In this document: positions 35,066 to 44,315 of the stretch, one piece after another
Numbering within the stretch: the first letter of the stretch is position 1
Layout: each line of letters starts with the position of its first letter
Assembly: GCF_018613155.1 (NCBI RefSeq)
Contig: NZ_JAGGQU010000038.1
Span: 93,871-157,870, forward strand
Source: Bacillus sp. ISL-55
Lineage (GTDB): Bacteria; Bacillota; Bacilli; Bacillales; Cytobacillaceae
Length of the DNA stretch: 64,000 nt
Direction: 5' to 3'
Notes under the pieces: generated by a model
Databases searched by the model: none
What the model was told of the DNA's origin: nothing
What the model saw: only the letters and a program-made list of their open reading frames with translations
Made by a program: the position numbers and the translations under genes

Positions 35066-35560
35066 AAAGCTGTCTGAACTTGTGCTGACTTCGGACAGCT
35101 TTTCCTTGTTTCCTGTGAAAGCTGTCTGAACTTGAGCTGATTTCGGACAGCTTTTCCTTGTTTCCTGTGAAAGCTGTCTGAACTTGAGCTGATTTCGGAC
35201 AGCTTTTCCTTGTTTCCTGTGAAAGCTGTCTGAACTTGTGCTGATTTCGGACAGCTTTTCCTTGTTTCCTGTGAAAGCTGTCTGAACTTGAGGCTACTTC
35301 GGACAGCTTTTCACTTTCCCACCTCAAACCTGTCAAAATAACGCGTCTTTCTTGACAGCTTTTCGCCTTCTCACCCGAAAGCTGTCAAAATAACGCCTCT
35401 TTCTTGACAGCTTTTCGCCTTCTCACCCCAAACCTGTCAAAATAACGCCTCTTTCTTGACAGCTTTTCGCCTTCTCACCCCAAACCTGTCACAATAACGT
35501 CTCTTTCTTGACAGCTTTTCGCCTTCTCACTCCAAACTTGTCACAATCACAAGGCGTCTT
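35066..35560 (+). repeat. Tandem array B of 52-bp hairpin units, two stem classes
   Basis: Ten units start at 35068, 35120, 35172, 35224, 35276, 35328, 35380, 35432, 35484 and 35536, all exactly 52 bp apart. The first five have arms CTGTCTGAA/TTCGGACAG, and GAAAG/CTTTTC extends the stem to about 14 bp. The next five have arms CTGTCAA/TTGACAG (CTGTCAC in the last two). Spacers change from CTTTTCCTTGTTTCCT to CTTTTCGCCTTCTCAC. It fills the gap between the FAD monooxygenase and yuxO 3' ends. Confidence 0.95.
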
Positions 35561-35583
35561 CACCGTCCAAGCCCATCCAAAAG

Positions 35584-35607
35584 AAAAAACCAGCTCAAAG
35601 GCTGGTT
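35584..35607 (-). terminator. Intrinsic terminator after yuxO
   Basis: Stem AACCAGC/GCTGGTT, followed on the minus strand by TTTTTC. Confidence 0.75.
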
Positions 35608-35993
35608 CATTTTCTGCGTTTGATGACGGCTATCGTACATCTTGAGACACATACAAGTTTATCTTCTTCATCGGTGATTTTTATATCCCAAACCATGGTT
35701 GTTCTTCCCTGGTGGAGGACAGTGCCGACTGCGGTGACCAGCCCGTCCTTTTTTGCCCGTATATGGTTGGCGTTGATTTCAAGGCCGACCACCACTTCGT
35801 TTTCCTTGTCGACCAGTTCGAATGCTCCAACGCTGGCGACCGTTTCTGCCAGGGCTACAGATGCCCCTCCATGCAGCAAGCCAAATGGCTGTCTTGTACG
35901 GTCATCGACAGGCATTGTAGCCACAACCTTTCCTTTTTCCAGTTCTGCTATTTCTATTCCCAGTGAGCCAAGCAATGTGTTGTTAAGTTCCAA
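35607..35993 (-). CDS. yuxO: Hotdog-fold thioesterase YuxO (PaaI/ComA2 family)
   Basis: A 128-residue acyl-CoA thioesterase of the 4HBT/PaaI group. It keeps QPFGLLHGGASVALAETVAS, with the conserved His-Gly-Gly and the catalytic glutamate in the following helix, and the C-terminal beta sheet. TTG at 35993 follows AAGGAGGTAATAAGA; longer starts have no site. In B. subtilis yuxO lies between mrp and comA, and the order from mrp is kept, but no com genes follow here. Confidence 0.88.
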   Translation of the reverse strand: MELNNTLLGSLGIEIAELEKGKVVATMPVDDRTRQPFGLLHGGASVALAETVASVGAFELVDKENEVVVGLEINANHIRAKKDGLVTAVGTVLHQGRTTMVWDIKITDEEDKLVCVSRCTIAVIKRRK

Positions 35994-36095
35994 TCTTATT
36001 ACCTCCTTATATTTGGCAAACAAATTATCGTGAAATCAAGGAAAACTATTATTGTCCTTATCAAAAGGACGCATCAATCAAATGAGGTGATCCAT

Positions 36096-36278
36096 ATGAA
36101 CCGAATTCGCGAAGGCATGATTCCTGCGGTGTTAGGAACTGCTGTTACAGCAGCTGGTTACGCTATGAAACAAAATCGCAAAATTGATAAAATGGTTTCA
36201 AACACATTATTCGGTTTCGGATTGGCCCATATTGTCCTTGGGGCCATCGATTTGGTCGAACACCGGAATGAATTTTAG
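36096..36278 (+). CDS. Small protein, unknown
   Basis: A 60-residue protein with two moderately hydrophobic, Gly/Ala-rich segments (IPAVLGTAVTAAGYAM and LFGFGLAHIVLGAIDL) and basic residues between. It is probably membrane-associated. ATG at 36096 is well supported by AATGAGGTGATCCAT. I do not recognise the family. Confidence 0.62.
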   Translation: MNRIREGMIPAVLGTAVTAAGYAMKQNRKIDKMVSNTLFGFGLAHIVLGAIDLVEHRNEF

Positions 36279-36325
36279 CCAGACAGTCTAACCCTAGCAT
36301 TTCGCAGTAATAGAGTGTTTCTAAA

Positions 36326-36353
36326 AGGAAGGGCTATTTTTGCTGCCCTTCCT
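36326..36353 (-). terminator. Terminator overlapping the end of the second DedA gene
   Basis: A 9-bp stem AGGAAGGGC/GCCCTTCCT with a short T tract on the minus strand. Confidence 0.65.
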
Positions 36354-36966
36354 GAAGAATTACTTCTTCAGAAACAGCCGCAGCCCTTATTTTTCTCCGG
36401 CGGTACACGACTATGATGCTGATCATCACGAATGCGAGTAAAACCAGCCAAAATTCTTTATTGTACTTCATGACTATGTCCATCTTATCTCCAAATAGAT
36501 AGCCTAGCACAAAAACGATCGAGACCCATACGAACGCACCACTATAAGCAAAAAGAGCAAAGGTTTTAAACGGGAGTCTGCTGAAACCGTATAGCAATGG
36601 CACCAAGTATCGGACTCCAGGAGCAAAACAGCTCAATGACAATGAAAATGCATGGTATTTCTCCATCAGTTTCATGGCAGATTCAATTGAGTTCGCAAAA
36701 CGCTTCTTTTTCTCTAACATCCGAAGCAGCCTTGTCCCTATTACCCTCCCCAGCAGGTAGCTGGAGCTAAAAGCCGCAGAGATGCCCATGTATGTAACCA
36801 AAAAGGCAAGAATAGGGTTTAAAGCTCCTTTGGACGAAGCGAGACCTACAGTCATCAGAATAACCTCATTCGGTACAGGAATGACGAAAACCCCGAACCA
36901 TAACCATAAAAATAAACCCAAATAGCCATTATCTTCAATTATATTAATGACCAGCTCCAGATCCAT
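36334..36966 (-). CDS. DedA-family membrane protein
   Basis: A 210-residue VTT/DedA protein. The N-terminal VIPVPNEVILMTVGL segment carries the conserved Pro and Glu, and SLSCFAPGVRYLVPLLYGFSR is the family's F-x-R-[FV]-x-P-G-x-R-like motif with a changed start. About five membrane segments and a charged tail. ATG follows GAAAGGGGGAAACTC. Likely lipid flippase or membrane homeostasis role by family. Confidence 0.86.
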   Translation of the reverse strand: MDLELVINIIEDNGYLGLFLWLWFGVFVIPVPNEVILMTVGLASSKGALNPILAFLVTYMGISAAFSSSYLLGRVIGTRLLRMLEKKKRFANSIESAMKLMEKYHAFSLSLSCFAPGVRYLVPLLYGFSRLPFKTFALFAYSGAFVWVSIVFVLGYLFGDKMDIVMKYNKEFWLVLLAFVMISIIVVYRRRKIRAAAVSEEVILQEGQQK

Positions 36967-37169
36967 GAGTTTCCCCCTTTCATCCCATCTTGGTCCGATT
37001 CTATTTCACAATAGAAGTTAATATGTATAACAATTCTCCCTTATACCTTATTTCACCTCTTTTTTTCCTTTGGATGAGCTTTCAGCTTATCCCACCTTCA
37101 TACTTAATGGTTTATGTTCATACATTGAAAAAGGTCTAAAACTTACCCGTTAGGAAGGGGTAGCTACTT

Positions 37170-37529
37170 ATGCATTGTTTATTTTTTCATAATAATAGGC
37201 TGGGGGATTGGATCGAAACTCACCCAGATCGTCCGTATCCAGAAGTGAACGCAACTCTATTTAGAACTTCAGCTGAAAAAGCAATTTCCCTGATGGAAGA
37301 CGCTAACCTTGTGATGTCCAAAATAACTTCCTCGGATTCTTTTTCCAGCGAATTAATGACTGCCGCCCAACAATCCGACCAAAAGAAAGTTGAAAGAATG
37401 ATCCAATCAACAGGCATTAAGAAAAAGCCAAAAATCACGTATAACCCAGATGGAATCACCATGAATTTCGTGGATTATGCAGGGGAAAAAGAATGCTGCC
37501 ATATCATCACACAGCTGAGATGGGTGTAA
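37170..37529 (+). CDS. Hypothetical protein, possibly YuzC-like
   Basis: A 119-residue soluble protein. It has a helical middle region (TLFRTSAEKAISLMEDAN and LMTAAQQSDQKKVERMI), then a beta-rich C-terminus with adjacent cysteines in KECCHIITQLRW. The pattern recalls the B. subtilis spore protein YuzC, but I cannot confirm this without a search. AGGAAGGGGTAGCTACTT precedes the ATG. Confidence 0.7.
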   Translation: MHCLFFHNNRLGDWIETHPDRPYPEVNATLFRTSAEKAISLMEDANLVMSKITSSDSFSSELMTAAQQSDQKKVERMIQSTGIKKKPKITYNPDGITMNFVDYAGEKECCHIITQLRWV

Positions 37530-37534
37530 GAAAA

Positions 37535-37557
37535 GCCGCTGTTCACTGAACAGCGGC
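37535..37557. terminator. Bidirectional hairpin between two convergent small genes
   Basis: An 11-bp perfect stem GCCGCTGTTCA/TGAACAGCGGC; TTTTC follows on the minus strand. Confidence 0.7.
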
Positions 37558-37577
37558 AATGTGATTGATTTCTAAAT

Positions 37578-37766
37578 TTAGTAATAAAACGGATAGCCAT
37601 ATCCGTATCCATAGCCGTAAGGCGGGAAACCTCCGTAACCATAGCCATATGGACGTGGATATAATAGTGCGCTGCCTAAAAGGCCTCCGAGTACTCCTCC
37701 AACAAACGGACCTCCAAAGCCAAAACCAAATCGGCGTCTGCCACCATAGAATGGTCTTCTATACAT
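37578..37766 (-). CDS. Small Gly/Tyr/Pro-rich protein
   Basis: A 62-residue protein that starts MYRRPFYGG. It has a hydrophobic Gly-rich middle (GGVLGGLLGSALL) and a tail of Tyr-Gly repeats with Pro and Phe. The composition resembles small spore coat or surface proteins, which is only a suggestion. ATG at 37766 follows GGGAGGTAGCTTG. Confidence 0.68.
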   Translation of the reverse strand: MYRRPFYGGRRRFGFGFGGPFVGGVLGGLLGSALLYPRPYGYGYGGFPPYGYGYGYGYPFYY

Positions 37767-37860
37767 CAAGCTACCTCCCTCATATATTTGCCTATATTAC
37801 TACATATGCAAACAGGGAGAGTGTTGAATGGGCGTTTGTCCACTAGACTAGAAAAAAAGC

Positions 37861-38457
37861 CTAGTCCCAGGTCATCCGTTGTTCCTTCCATGGATCTCCA
37901 TACATATGGTAGCCATTCTCTTCCCAGAAACCAGGCCGATTTTCAGATGCGAATTCAATCCCTCTGACCCACTTCGCGCTCTTCCAGAAGTATAGGTGAG
38001 GAATGACAGCTCTCAATGGATAGCCATGTTCCGGGGTAAGCTCCTCCCCATTATGGGAATGAGCTAGCAGACTTGTCTTCTTAAGAAAATCCTCAATCGG
38101 CAGGTTTGTCTTCCAATTTTCCTCAGCATGGATAATGACATATTTAGCGCCTTCTGTCGGTCCGGTCAGCCTGGCTATCTCCTGAGTGGATATCCCTTTC
38201 CAGACATTGTCCAGCTTTGACCACCCTGTCACACAATGTATGTCATTGCCAGAGGTCGTTTGCGGCAAAGCCATTAACTCCTTATATCGTAAGACAACTT
38301 CCTTTTCTACTTGACCAAAAATTTTCAAGGTCCAATCATCGAGATTCTTATAATATGGCACATTGCCATAATGCAGGACAGGAAAAGAGGTCGTGACATT
38401 TTGGTTCGGCGGGACTCTGTCCGATGGGCCCTTTTTACGCGCTTTTCCGAAATACAT
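37861..38457 (-). CDS. yuiH: Sulfite oxidase-like molybdopterin oxidoreductase YuiH
   Basis: A 198-residue protein of the sulfite oxidase/MsrP molybdopterin-binding fold. The conserved cysteine that ligates molybdenum is in DIHCVTGWSKLDN (about residue 98), followed by WKGI and the PHLYFWKSAKWVRGIEF block. There is no signal peptide, so it is cytoplasmic. ATG at 38457 follows AAGGGGTGATTCAT. Substrate is unknown. Neighbour of yuiF, as in B. subtilis. Confidence 0.88.
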   Translation of the reverse strand: MYFGKARKKGPSDRVPPNQNVTTSFPVLHYGNVPYYKNLDDWTLKIFGQVEKEVVLRYKELMALPQTTSGNDIHCVTGWSKLDNVWKGISTQEIARLTGPTEGAKYVIIHAEENWKTNLPIEDFLKKTSLLAHSHNGEELTPEHGYPLRAVIPHLYFWKSAKWVRGIEFASENRPGFWEENGYHMYGDPWKEQRMTWD

Positions 38458-38509
38458 ATGAATCACCCCTTTTTATTATCCTACCGAAATTCTATTTTAA
38501 AATAAACAA

Positions 38510-38538
38510 AGCCGCCCTGCCCAAAGTGCAAGACGGCT
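38510..38538 (-). terminator. Intrinsic terminator after yuiF
   Basis: Imperfect 11-bp stem AGCCGCCCTGC/GCAAGACGGCT, followed on the minus strand by TTTGTTTATTTT. Confidence 0.7.
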
Positions 38539-38553
38539 ATAGTTTTTCTGGAA

Positions 38554-39867
38554 TTATAAAACCATCGCGGCGATCCAGCCGAAAATGATTAACGGAATAT
38601 TATAGTGAACAAATGTCGGAACTACCGTGTCCCAGATGTGGTTGTGCTGCGTATCAGCATTCAAACCGGCAGTCGGCCCAAGTGTGCTGTCAGATGCAGG
38701 TGAACCTGCATCACCTAGCGCAGCAGCCGTCCCCACAATCGCAATCGTCGCCATCGGGCTAAAGCCAAGCTGAAGGCTCAGCGGTACAAAAATTGTCGCG
38801 ATGATCGGAATCGTCGAGAATGAAGAACCGATTCCCATCGTAACCAAAAGTCCTACAACAAGCATTGCCAACGCGCCAAGGGCTTTATTATTGCCAATTG
38901 CATCTGCTGCCTGTGCTACAAGCGATTCAACGTCTCCAGTTTCTTTAAGCACGTCTGCGAAACCGAAAGCAGCCAGCATGACGAATCCGATGAATGCCAT
39001 CATCTTCATGCCTTCTGTTAAAAGATTATCAGCTTCACGCCACTTGATCGCTCCGCTCACGTATACGACCAGAATTCCTGCCAGGGCACCGATGATCATT
39101 GAACCGAAATAAAGCTGGGCAGCAAGTGCTGCAACAATGGCAATGATTGAGAAAATGATGCCCTTTTTCGAGTAATCACTTTTCTCAACTTGAACCACTT
39201 GATAATCCTCGTAGGTTCTAGGCTTTCGGTAAGATACGAAAATCGCGATCAACAAACCAACAACAAGTCCTGCTACAGGCAGAAGCATCGCTGTAGGGAT
39301 ATCCCCCATATCGATTTCCATTCCGCTGTCAGCCATGTTCGTAGCCAGGATGTCGTGGAAAATCCCGCCGAATCCAACAGGAAGCAAAATATAAGGCGCG
39401 GTAAGACCAAATGTCAATACGGAAGCAATTAAGCGACGATCTATTTTCAGCTCGTTGAAGACAATCAACAATGGCGGAATCAAAATCGGTATAAACGCGA
39501 TGTGGATCGGAATCAAGTTTTGTGAAAATATCGCCATCATTAAAATCAGGATGACAATAATCGCTTTGGAGTACGTCTTAGCTTTCGATTCTCCGTTTTT
39601 GCCAATCATTCCGATCATCCAGTCAACCATCAGATTGGGCAACCCAGTCTTGGAAATAGCAACAGCAAATCCTCCAAGCAGCGCGTAACTTAGCGCAACC
39701 TCGGCACTGCCGCCAAGCCCTCCTGAAAAAACTTCAATCGTCTTCTCTATACTCAAGCCGCCTGTCAGCCCGCCAATCAGCGCTCCAGCAATCAATGCCA
39801 ACACAACATTGACGCGAAGCAAGCTCAGGATCAGCATCGCCAGGACAGCTATAACAACTGCATTCAT
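38554..39867 (-). CDS. yuiF: NhaC-type Na+/H+ antiporter family protein YuiF
   Basis: A 437-residue transporter with about eleven to twelve membrane segments. It shows [20 protein letters not shown] and [21 protein letters not shown] stretches of the Na+/H+ antiporter (NhaC/ArsB-like) superfamily. By family it exports Na+ or takes up an amino acid or metabolite; the substrate is not certain. ATG follows GAGAGGAGTACTCATC. Single gene. Confidence 0.87.
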   Translation of the reverse strand: MNAVVIAVLAMLILSLLRVNVVLALIAGALIGGLTGGLSIEKTIEVFSGGLGGSAEVALSYALLGGFAVAISKTGLPNLMVDWMIGMIGKNGESKAKTYSKAIIVILILMMAIFSQNLIPIHIAFIPILIPPLLIVFNELKIDRRLIASVLTFGLTAPYILLPVGFGGIFHDILATNMADSGMEIDMGDIPTAMLLPVAGLVVGLLIAIFVSYRKPRTYEDYQVVQVEKSDYSKKGIIFSIIAIVAALAAQLYFGSMIIGALAGILVVYVSGAIKWREADNLLTEGMKMMAFIGFVMLAAFGFADVLKETGDVESLVAQAADAIGNNKALGALAMLVVGLLVTMGIGSSFSTIPIIATIFVPLSLQLGFSPMATIAIVGTAAALGDAGSPASDSTLGPTAGLNADTQHNHIWDTVVPTFVHYNIPLIIFGWIAAMVL

Positions 39868-40090
39868 GATGAGTACTCCTCTCAGTGGTTTAATATTTTT
39901 GTTTCTCTTATTTTACTTTAGTATGGTAAATTGGTAGAGAATTAAAATGACAAGTATTAAAATATCATAGAATTGTTTTTTCTGTCAATGGGTTTGCTGA
40001 TAGTTTTTGGATTGTGGTTGGGTTATATGTAGGAAGAAGGGAAATGACCCCTTTGTTTTCAGGGGAGTACTGCTGGCGGCCAGTGAAAAG

Positions 40091-40820
40091 ACACTGCGGA
40101 TTCGGACAAAACTTCTTTGAACTGGCCATGAATTGTCCGAACACGAGATACCTTCGGACAAATCTCCCTTGAACCAACCGGCAATTGTCCGAACACGAGG
40201 TATCTTCGGACAAATTCCTGTTGTACTGAGTGTGAGTTGTCCGAACCCAGAGCACCTTCGGACAAATTTCACTTGAACTGACCGGAATTGTCCGAACCTA
40301 GTGCATCTTCGGACAAATTTACCTTGTACTGACCGGGAATTGTCCGAACCCAGGGCACCTTCGGACAAATCTCCCTTGTACTGACCGGGAATTGTCCGAA
40401 CACGAGGTACCTTCGGACAAATTCCTGTTGCACCGAGCGTGTTTTGTCCGAACCTAGGGCATCTTCGGACAAATTTACCTTGAACCAACCGGCAATTGTC
40501 CGAACACGAGGTACCTTCGGACAAATTCCTGTTGCACCGAGCGTGTTTTGTCCGAACTCAGGGCACCTTTGGACAAATTCCTGTCATACCGAGCGTGTTT
40601 TGTCCGAACCCAGGGCATCTTCGGACAAATTTCTGTTGCACCGAGCTTGATTTGGCGGAACTCAGGGCATCTTCGGACAAATTTCTGTTGCACCGAGCTT
40701 GATTTGTCCGAACCTAATGCCTCTTCGGACAAATTCCTGTTGTACCGAGTGTGATTTGGCAGAACCCAACCCAAGGCACCTTCGGACAATCCCCCTTGAT
40801 CCGAGCGGAATTATCCAAAC
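40091..40820 (+). repeat. Tandem array C of 52-bp hairpin units
   Basis: About 14 units with TTGTCC (or TTGGC) at 40133, 40185, 40237, 40288, 40340, 40392, 40444, 40496, 40548, 40600, 40652, 40704, 40756 and about 40810. Steps are 52 bp, with one of 51. Hairpin arms are TTGTCCGAA and TTCGGACAA with an 11-nt loop. Spacers are of three or four alternating types, such as ATTCCTGTTGCACCGAGC and ATTTACCTTGAACCAACC. It fills 39868-40858, apart from the yuiF promoter region. Confidence 0.95.
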
Positions 40821-40858
40821 GAGTCCATTTTTTTTGAATGCATTCCCCGAAAACAATA

Positions 40859-40887
40859 AACCCCAAAGCCTAGGCGGCTTTGGGGTT
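40859..40887 (-). terminator. Intrinsic terminator after pepA
   Basis: A 12-bp perfect stem AACCCCAAAGCC with complement and 5-nt loop; followed by TTATTGTTTTC on the minus strand. Confidence 0.8.
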
Positions 40888-40899
40888 ATCAAACTCAAT

Positions 40900-42408
40900 C
40901 TATTCTTTATTTCCTGTTTCAAATCTTTCAACTAGCAATGCCAGTGTGCGGGCCATGACGCCGGTTGCGCCTGATGGGCCAAGGTCGTATTCTTTGCTTG
41001 TTGTCGCTGTGCCGGCGATGTCTAGGTGGACCCACGGAGTGCCTTCTGCAAATTCGCCGACAAATGCTCCGCCCATGATTGCATGGCCTTCTGCGCCTGG
41101 GGAATTATTCAGGTCTGCGATTTTGCTGCCGCGGACACGTTCTATGTCGCGCTCGAACAATGGCAGGCGCCAGATTGGCTCTCCAGATTCATATGAAGCC
41201 TCCAGCACTTGTTCAAAGAACTCTTCGTTGTTCGTCAATGCTCCGGATGTATGCAGACCTAACGCAGTAATGACGCCGCCTGTCAGGGTTGCGATGTCCA
41301 CTAGATAGTTCGCACCATGATGCTTCGCGTAAGTCATTGCGTCAGCAAGCACGAGGCGTCCCTCTGCATCTGTGTTCAATACTTCGATCGTTTTGCCGCT
41401 CATAGACGTGATGACATCGTCTGGTTTGAAGGCTGTGCCCGAGATCATGTTGTCTGTTGAAGGTATAACCGCTACGACGTTTTGCTCTGGCTTCAGTTCA
41501 CCGATGATTTCCATAGCACCAAGCACCGCTGCCGCCCCGCCCATATCGGACTTCATGCCGACGATGCCAGCCTTTGTTTTGATTGAATAACCGCCTGTGT
41601 CAAACGTGATGCCCTTGCCGACCAGGCCGATTACATCCTTCCACTCTTCCTTGCCCTGATACTTCAGGACGATCATTTTAGGCGGCTGTGAAGATCCCTG
41701 GTTGACCGCAAGAAGCGCGCCCATACCGAGCTTTTCCATTTCTTCTTTTTCTAAAATTTCTGCTTCGAATTCATATTTCTCCGCCAGCTTCATCGCATAT
41801 TCAGCCATGTCCGTAGCAGTCAAAAGGTTGCCCGGCGTATTCACGAGTGTACGAGCCGAATTCGTTCCCTTGCCGAAAACATAGCCAACTTCAACTGCCG
41901 CTTCCACTTCGCCCTCTTCGTCCGCGCTGTAAACTGTCAGGCTTTCGATTCTCTTTTCAGGCTCGTTTGACTTTTGCTTGTAGCCTTCGAACTCATAGGT
42001 AGACATCGGCAAGGCTTCACCTAATGCATGCGCTGCATCATTAAGCTCAACCTTCTCACTTGTAAAAGTATCTAAAAGTACAGCTGCTTCCGTCCATTTC
42101 TCTTTTTTGGCTGTCTTGAACAGGCGCCCTAATGCGTCCCTTAGTGTTTCGAAGTTATATTCCTTTTCATGGCCAAGGCCGACAAAATAAACCTTTTTTG
42201 CGCCAATTTTATTGAAAGTATGTATTTTGGAAACTGCTTTTTTCTTAGTTGAGATGTCCCCGCTTTTAACAAGTTCCGTTAGCTGTCCGTCAAAAAGTTC
42301 ATCGGCTTCTCCCAAGAAACCTTCAAGGCCAGACGGTTTGTTGAACAAGCCAATCACAAGGCACTCATGGCTGTTTGAAAAATTAAATTGATCATTCACT
42401 TTAAACAA
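40900..42408 (-). CDS. pepA: Leucyl aminopeptidase (M17)
   Basis: Cytosolic two-metal M17 aminopeptidase of 502 residues; B. subtilis yuiE equivalent. The C-terminal catalytic domain has [16 protein letters not shown], with a metal-binding Lys and Asp, the family signature [14 protein letters not shown], and the DIATLTGG segment. TTG at 42408 is selected because TAGGGGTG lies upstream; an in-frame GTG at 42417 overlaps that site. It is transcribed away from the DUF309 gene side and ends at a strong terminator next to array C. Confidence 0.94.
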   Translation of the reverse strand: MFKVNDQFNFSNSHECLVIGLFNKPSGLEGFLGEADELFDGQLTELVKSGDISTKKKAVSKIHTFNKIGAKKVYFVGLGHEKEYNFETLRDALGRLFKTAKKEKWTEAAVLLDTFTSEKVELNDAAHALGEALPMSTYEFEGYKQKSNEPEKRIESLTVYSADEEGEVEAAVEVGYVFGKGTNSARTLVNTPGNLLTATDMAEYAMKLAEKYEFEAEILEKEEMEKLGMGALLAVNQGSSQPPKMIVLKYQGKEEWKDVIGLVGKGITFDTGGYSIKTKAGIVGMKSDMGGAAAVLGAMEIIGELKPEQNVVAVIPSTDNMISGTAFKPDDVITSMSGKTIEVLNTDAEGRLVLADAMTYAKHHGANYLVDIATLTGGVITALGLHTSGALTNNEEFFEQVLEASYESGEPIWRLPLFERDIERVRGSKIADLNNSPGAEGHAIMGGAFVGEFAEGTPWVHLDIAGTATTSKEYDLGPSGATGVMARTLALLVERFETGNKE

Positions 42409-42509
42409 AGCATTCACCCCTACAAATTTTATATGTTCATTATATCGAAACTCTTATAATATTTCGACTTCCTAATCTTGCAGGCACTTTCTTTCTTGCC
42501 TAGAACGCT

Positions 42510-42887
42510 TCAATCCTCCAGGTACAAATATAAAACTGGCAGTTCAGGCAGCATCGTAACTTCTTCAAATGGCACACGGTCCAGATTCGGAGGGAATTTC
42601 GTCAGGCACTCTTCGATGAAGGGGTAAATTTTCTCTAAATCAAGACCCCAGTGGATAGGGCGGTATGATTGCAAATAGTCATGTGCCGCCTGCATCATCA
42701 GCCTGGCTCCCTTCACATTTCCGTAGCTGTAATGGTAAATGGCAACACTCATTTGCAGTAGGCCTTTTAAAAACAGATTCCCTTTATCGGTCATCCACAT
42801 ATCTTCAAGCAAGTCATGGCAGGTATAATAATCCCCTTCGTTGAATTTTATAAAGAACTCGTAATATTCATCAGGGTAGTCAGTCAA
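42510..42887 (-). CDS. DUF309 family protein
   Basis: A 125-residue all-helical protein of the DUF309 family. The conserved helix YYTCHDLLEDMW with its H-x-x-x-E pattern lies at about residue 23, followed by GLLQMSVAIYHYSYGN. Function is unknown. TTG at 42887 is chosen from GAGGTGAGGGAT upstream; GTG at 42896 overlaps the site. Divergent from yuiD. Confidence 0.82.
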   Translation of the reverse strand: MTDYPDEYYEFFIKFNEGDYYTCHDLLEDMWMTDKGNLFLKGLLQMSVAIYHYSYGNVKGARLMMQAAHDYLQSYRPIHWGLDLEKIYPFIEECLTKFPPNLDRVPFEEVTMLPELPVLYLYLED

Positions 42888-43011
42888 ATCCCTCACCTCA
42901 TTCCTGAAGTATTAGAGCTATTTTATCAAACCTTACAAATCATATGTAATGTTATAATTAAACTTGGGTATTAATTATAAAGGTACTTTTTTATACATAG
43001 GGGGAACAGCC

Positions 43012-43485
43012 ATGGAATTATTAACGAATTTCCCATTATGGGCTTCGCTTGCTGCGATCTTTTTCGCGCAATTCGTCAAGGTCCCGATTCAATATATTGC
43101 GACGAGGAAAATCGATTGGTCGCTGTTGACAAGCACAGGAGGTATGCCAAGTTCCCACTCTGCTGCAGTCACAGCATTGGCTACCGGTGTGGCGCTCGAA
43201 ACTGGTTTGGATTCAGCTGTTTTTGCGGTCGCCGCTGTTTTTGCGATTATCACGATGTTTGATGCATCAGGTGTCCGCAGGCAGGCAGGCGAGCAGGCCA
43301 TCGTTTTGAATCAGCTTGTTGCTGATTTCGGCCGATTCGCCCAGGAGGCAAAAGGCTGGCAGGATAAGCCTGAAAAAGACAAACAAAAAGAATTGAAAGA
43401 ATTGCTCGGCCACAAACCGATTGAAGTATTTTTTGGCGGATTGACAGGTGTCTTACTGACCCTGCTGCTGCACTATTTACTTTAA
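43012..43485 (+). CDS. yuiD: Divergent PAP2-family membrane protein YuiD
   Basis: A 157-residue membrane protein of the DUF212/divergent PAP2 family, with the phosphatase-like motif GGMPSSHSAAVTALATG around residue 42 and RRQAGEQA further on. About four membrane segments. ATG at 43012 follows AGGGGGAACAGCC and gives the same length as B. subtilis YuiD. Enzymatic activity is not established. Confidence 0.9.
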   Translation: MELLTNFPLWASLAAIFFAQFVKVPIQYIATRKIDWSLLTSTGGMPSSHSAAVTALATGVALETGLDSAVFAVAAVFAIITMFDASGVRRQAGEQAIVLNQLVADFGRFAQEAKGWQDKPEKDKQKELKELLGHKPIEVFFGGLTGVLLTLLLHYLL

Positions 43486-43500
43486 AAGCAGGTGAAACAC

Positions 43501-44268
43501 ATGAGAGTCATTTCTTTATGTCCCAGCAATACTGAAATCTTGGAATACTTAGGAGTGACTGATCTCCTTGTTGGAGTCGATGATTTTTCAGACTGGCCAG
43601 AATCGGTAAAATCACTGCCAAAGCTTGGTCCCGATCTATCGATTGACCTGGACCTGGTCGAGGGATTGAAGCCGGATCTTGTCCTTGCGTCTTTAAGCGT
43701 TCCGGGGATGGAGAAGAATATTGAGGGTTTGGCAGCACGCAACATCCCACATATCGTCTTGAATCCGCAATCATTGGTGGATATTGAGAATGATTTGATG
43801 ATAACGGCCAATACCCTGAACATGCCTGAACGCGGTAAGGAAGCAGCGAACCTGTTCAGGAGCAGGCTTGAGAACATCAAGCAAAAAGGTGCCCGTGCCA
43901 ATTGGCGCCCAAAGCTTTACTGGGAATGGTGGCCCAAGCCAGTTTTCACCCCAGGCAGCATTAACTGGCTGACAGAGGTATCCGAAGCTGCGGGTGGTGA
44001 GAATGTTTTTAAAGACGTCGAGCTCGCAAGCGTGCAAACGGACTGGGATGATGTGAAATCACGAAATCCGGATTATATATGCGTCGCCTGGGTCGGTGTC
44101 AGGAAGGAAAAAGTGAAGAAGCAATTGATTATAAACAGGCCTGGCTGGGAAGAACTTGATGCTGTCAAAAACGACCGGATTCTGATTCTCGAGGAGGAAC
44201 TGTACTGCCGTCCGTCCCCCCGGCTCCTTGATGGCCTGGAAAAACTTTATCACCTGATCCATGACTAA
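43501..44268 (+). CDS. BtuF-like (cobalamin-binding) protein without signal peptide
   Basis: A 255-residue protein of the periplasmic-binding-protein fold of the BtuF/FepB type: RVISLCPSNTEILEYLG at the N-terminus, GLKPDLVLAS, and a C-terminal lobe with NDRILILEEELYCRPSPR. Such proteins normally carry a lipoprotein signal and work with an ABC importer. Here the protein starts directly with the first beta strand, and no permease or ATPase gene is near. It is therefore probably cytoplasmic. ATG at 43501 follows GCAGGTGAAACAC; 15 nt separate it from yuiD, so the two may be co-transcribed. Confidence 0.8.
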   Translation: MRVISLCPSNTEILEYLGVTDLLVGVDDFSDWPESVKSLPKLGPDLSIDLDLVEGLKPDLVLASLSVPGMEKNIEGLAARNIPHIVLNPQSLVDIENDLMITANTLNMPERGKEAANLFRSRLENIKQKGARANWRPKLYWEWWPKPVFTPGSINWLTEVSEAAGGENVFKDVELASVQTDWDDVKSRNPDYICVAWVGVRKEKVKKQLIINRPGWEELDAVKNDRILILEEELYCRPSPRLLDGLEKLYHLIHD

Positions 44269-44277
44269 CCTCAAAAA

Positions 44278-44305
44278 AGGCACTTTCCATTCAAGGAAGG
44301 TGCCT
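44278..44305. terminator. Bidirectional terminator between the BtuF-like gene and yuiC
   Basis: An 11-bp stem AGGCACTTTCC/GGAAGGTGCCT with a 6-nt loop between convergent genes. Confidence 0.82.
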
Positions 44306-44315
44306 AAACTTACTT

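Noticed and set aside
35040..35336. 98-residue open frame across array B
   Set aside because: Periodic translation of the hairpin repeat; no start site.
39985..40931. Several 67-179-residue open frames on both strands across array C
   Set aside because: They are products of the repeat; frames on both strands and in all phases are similarly open, which marks low-complexity DNA rather than genes.
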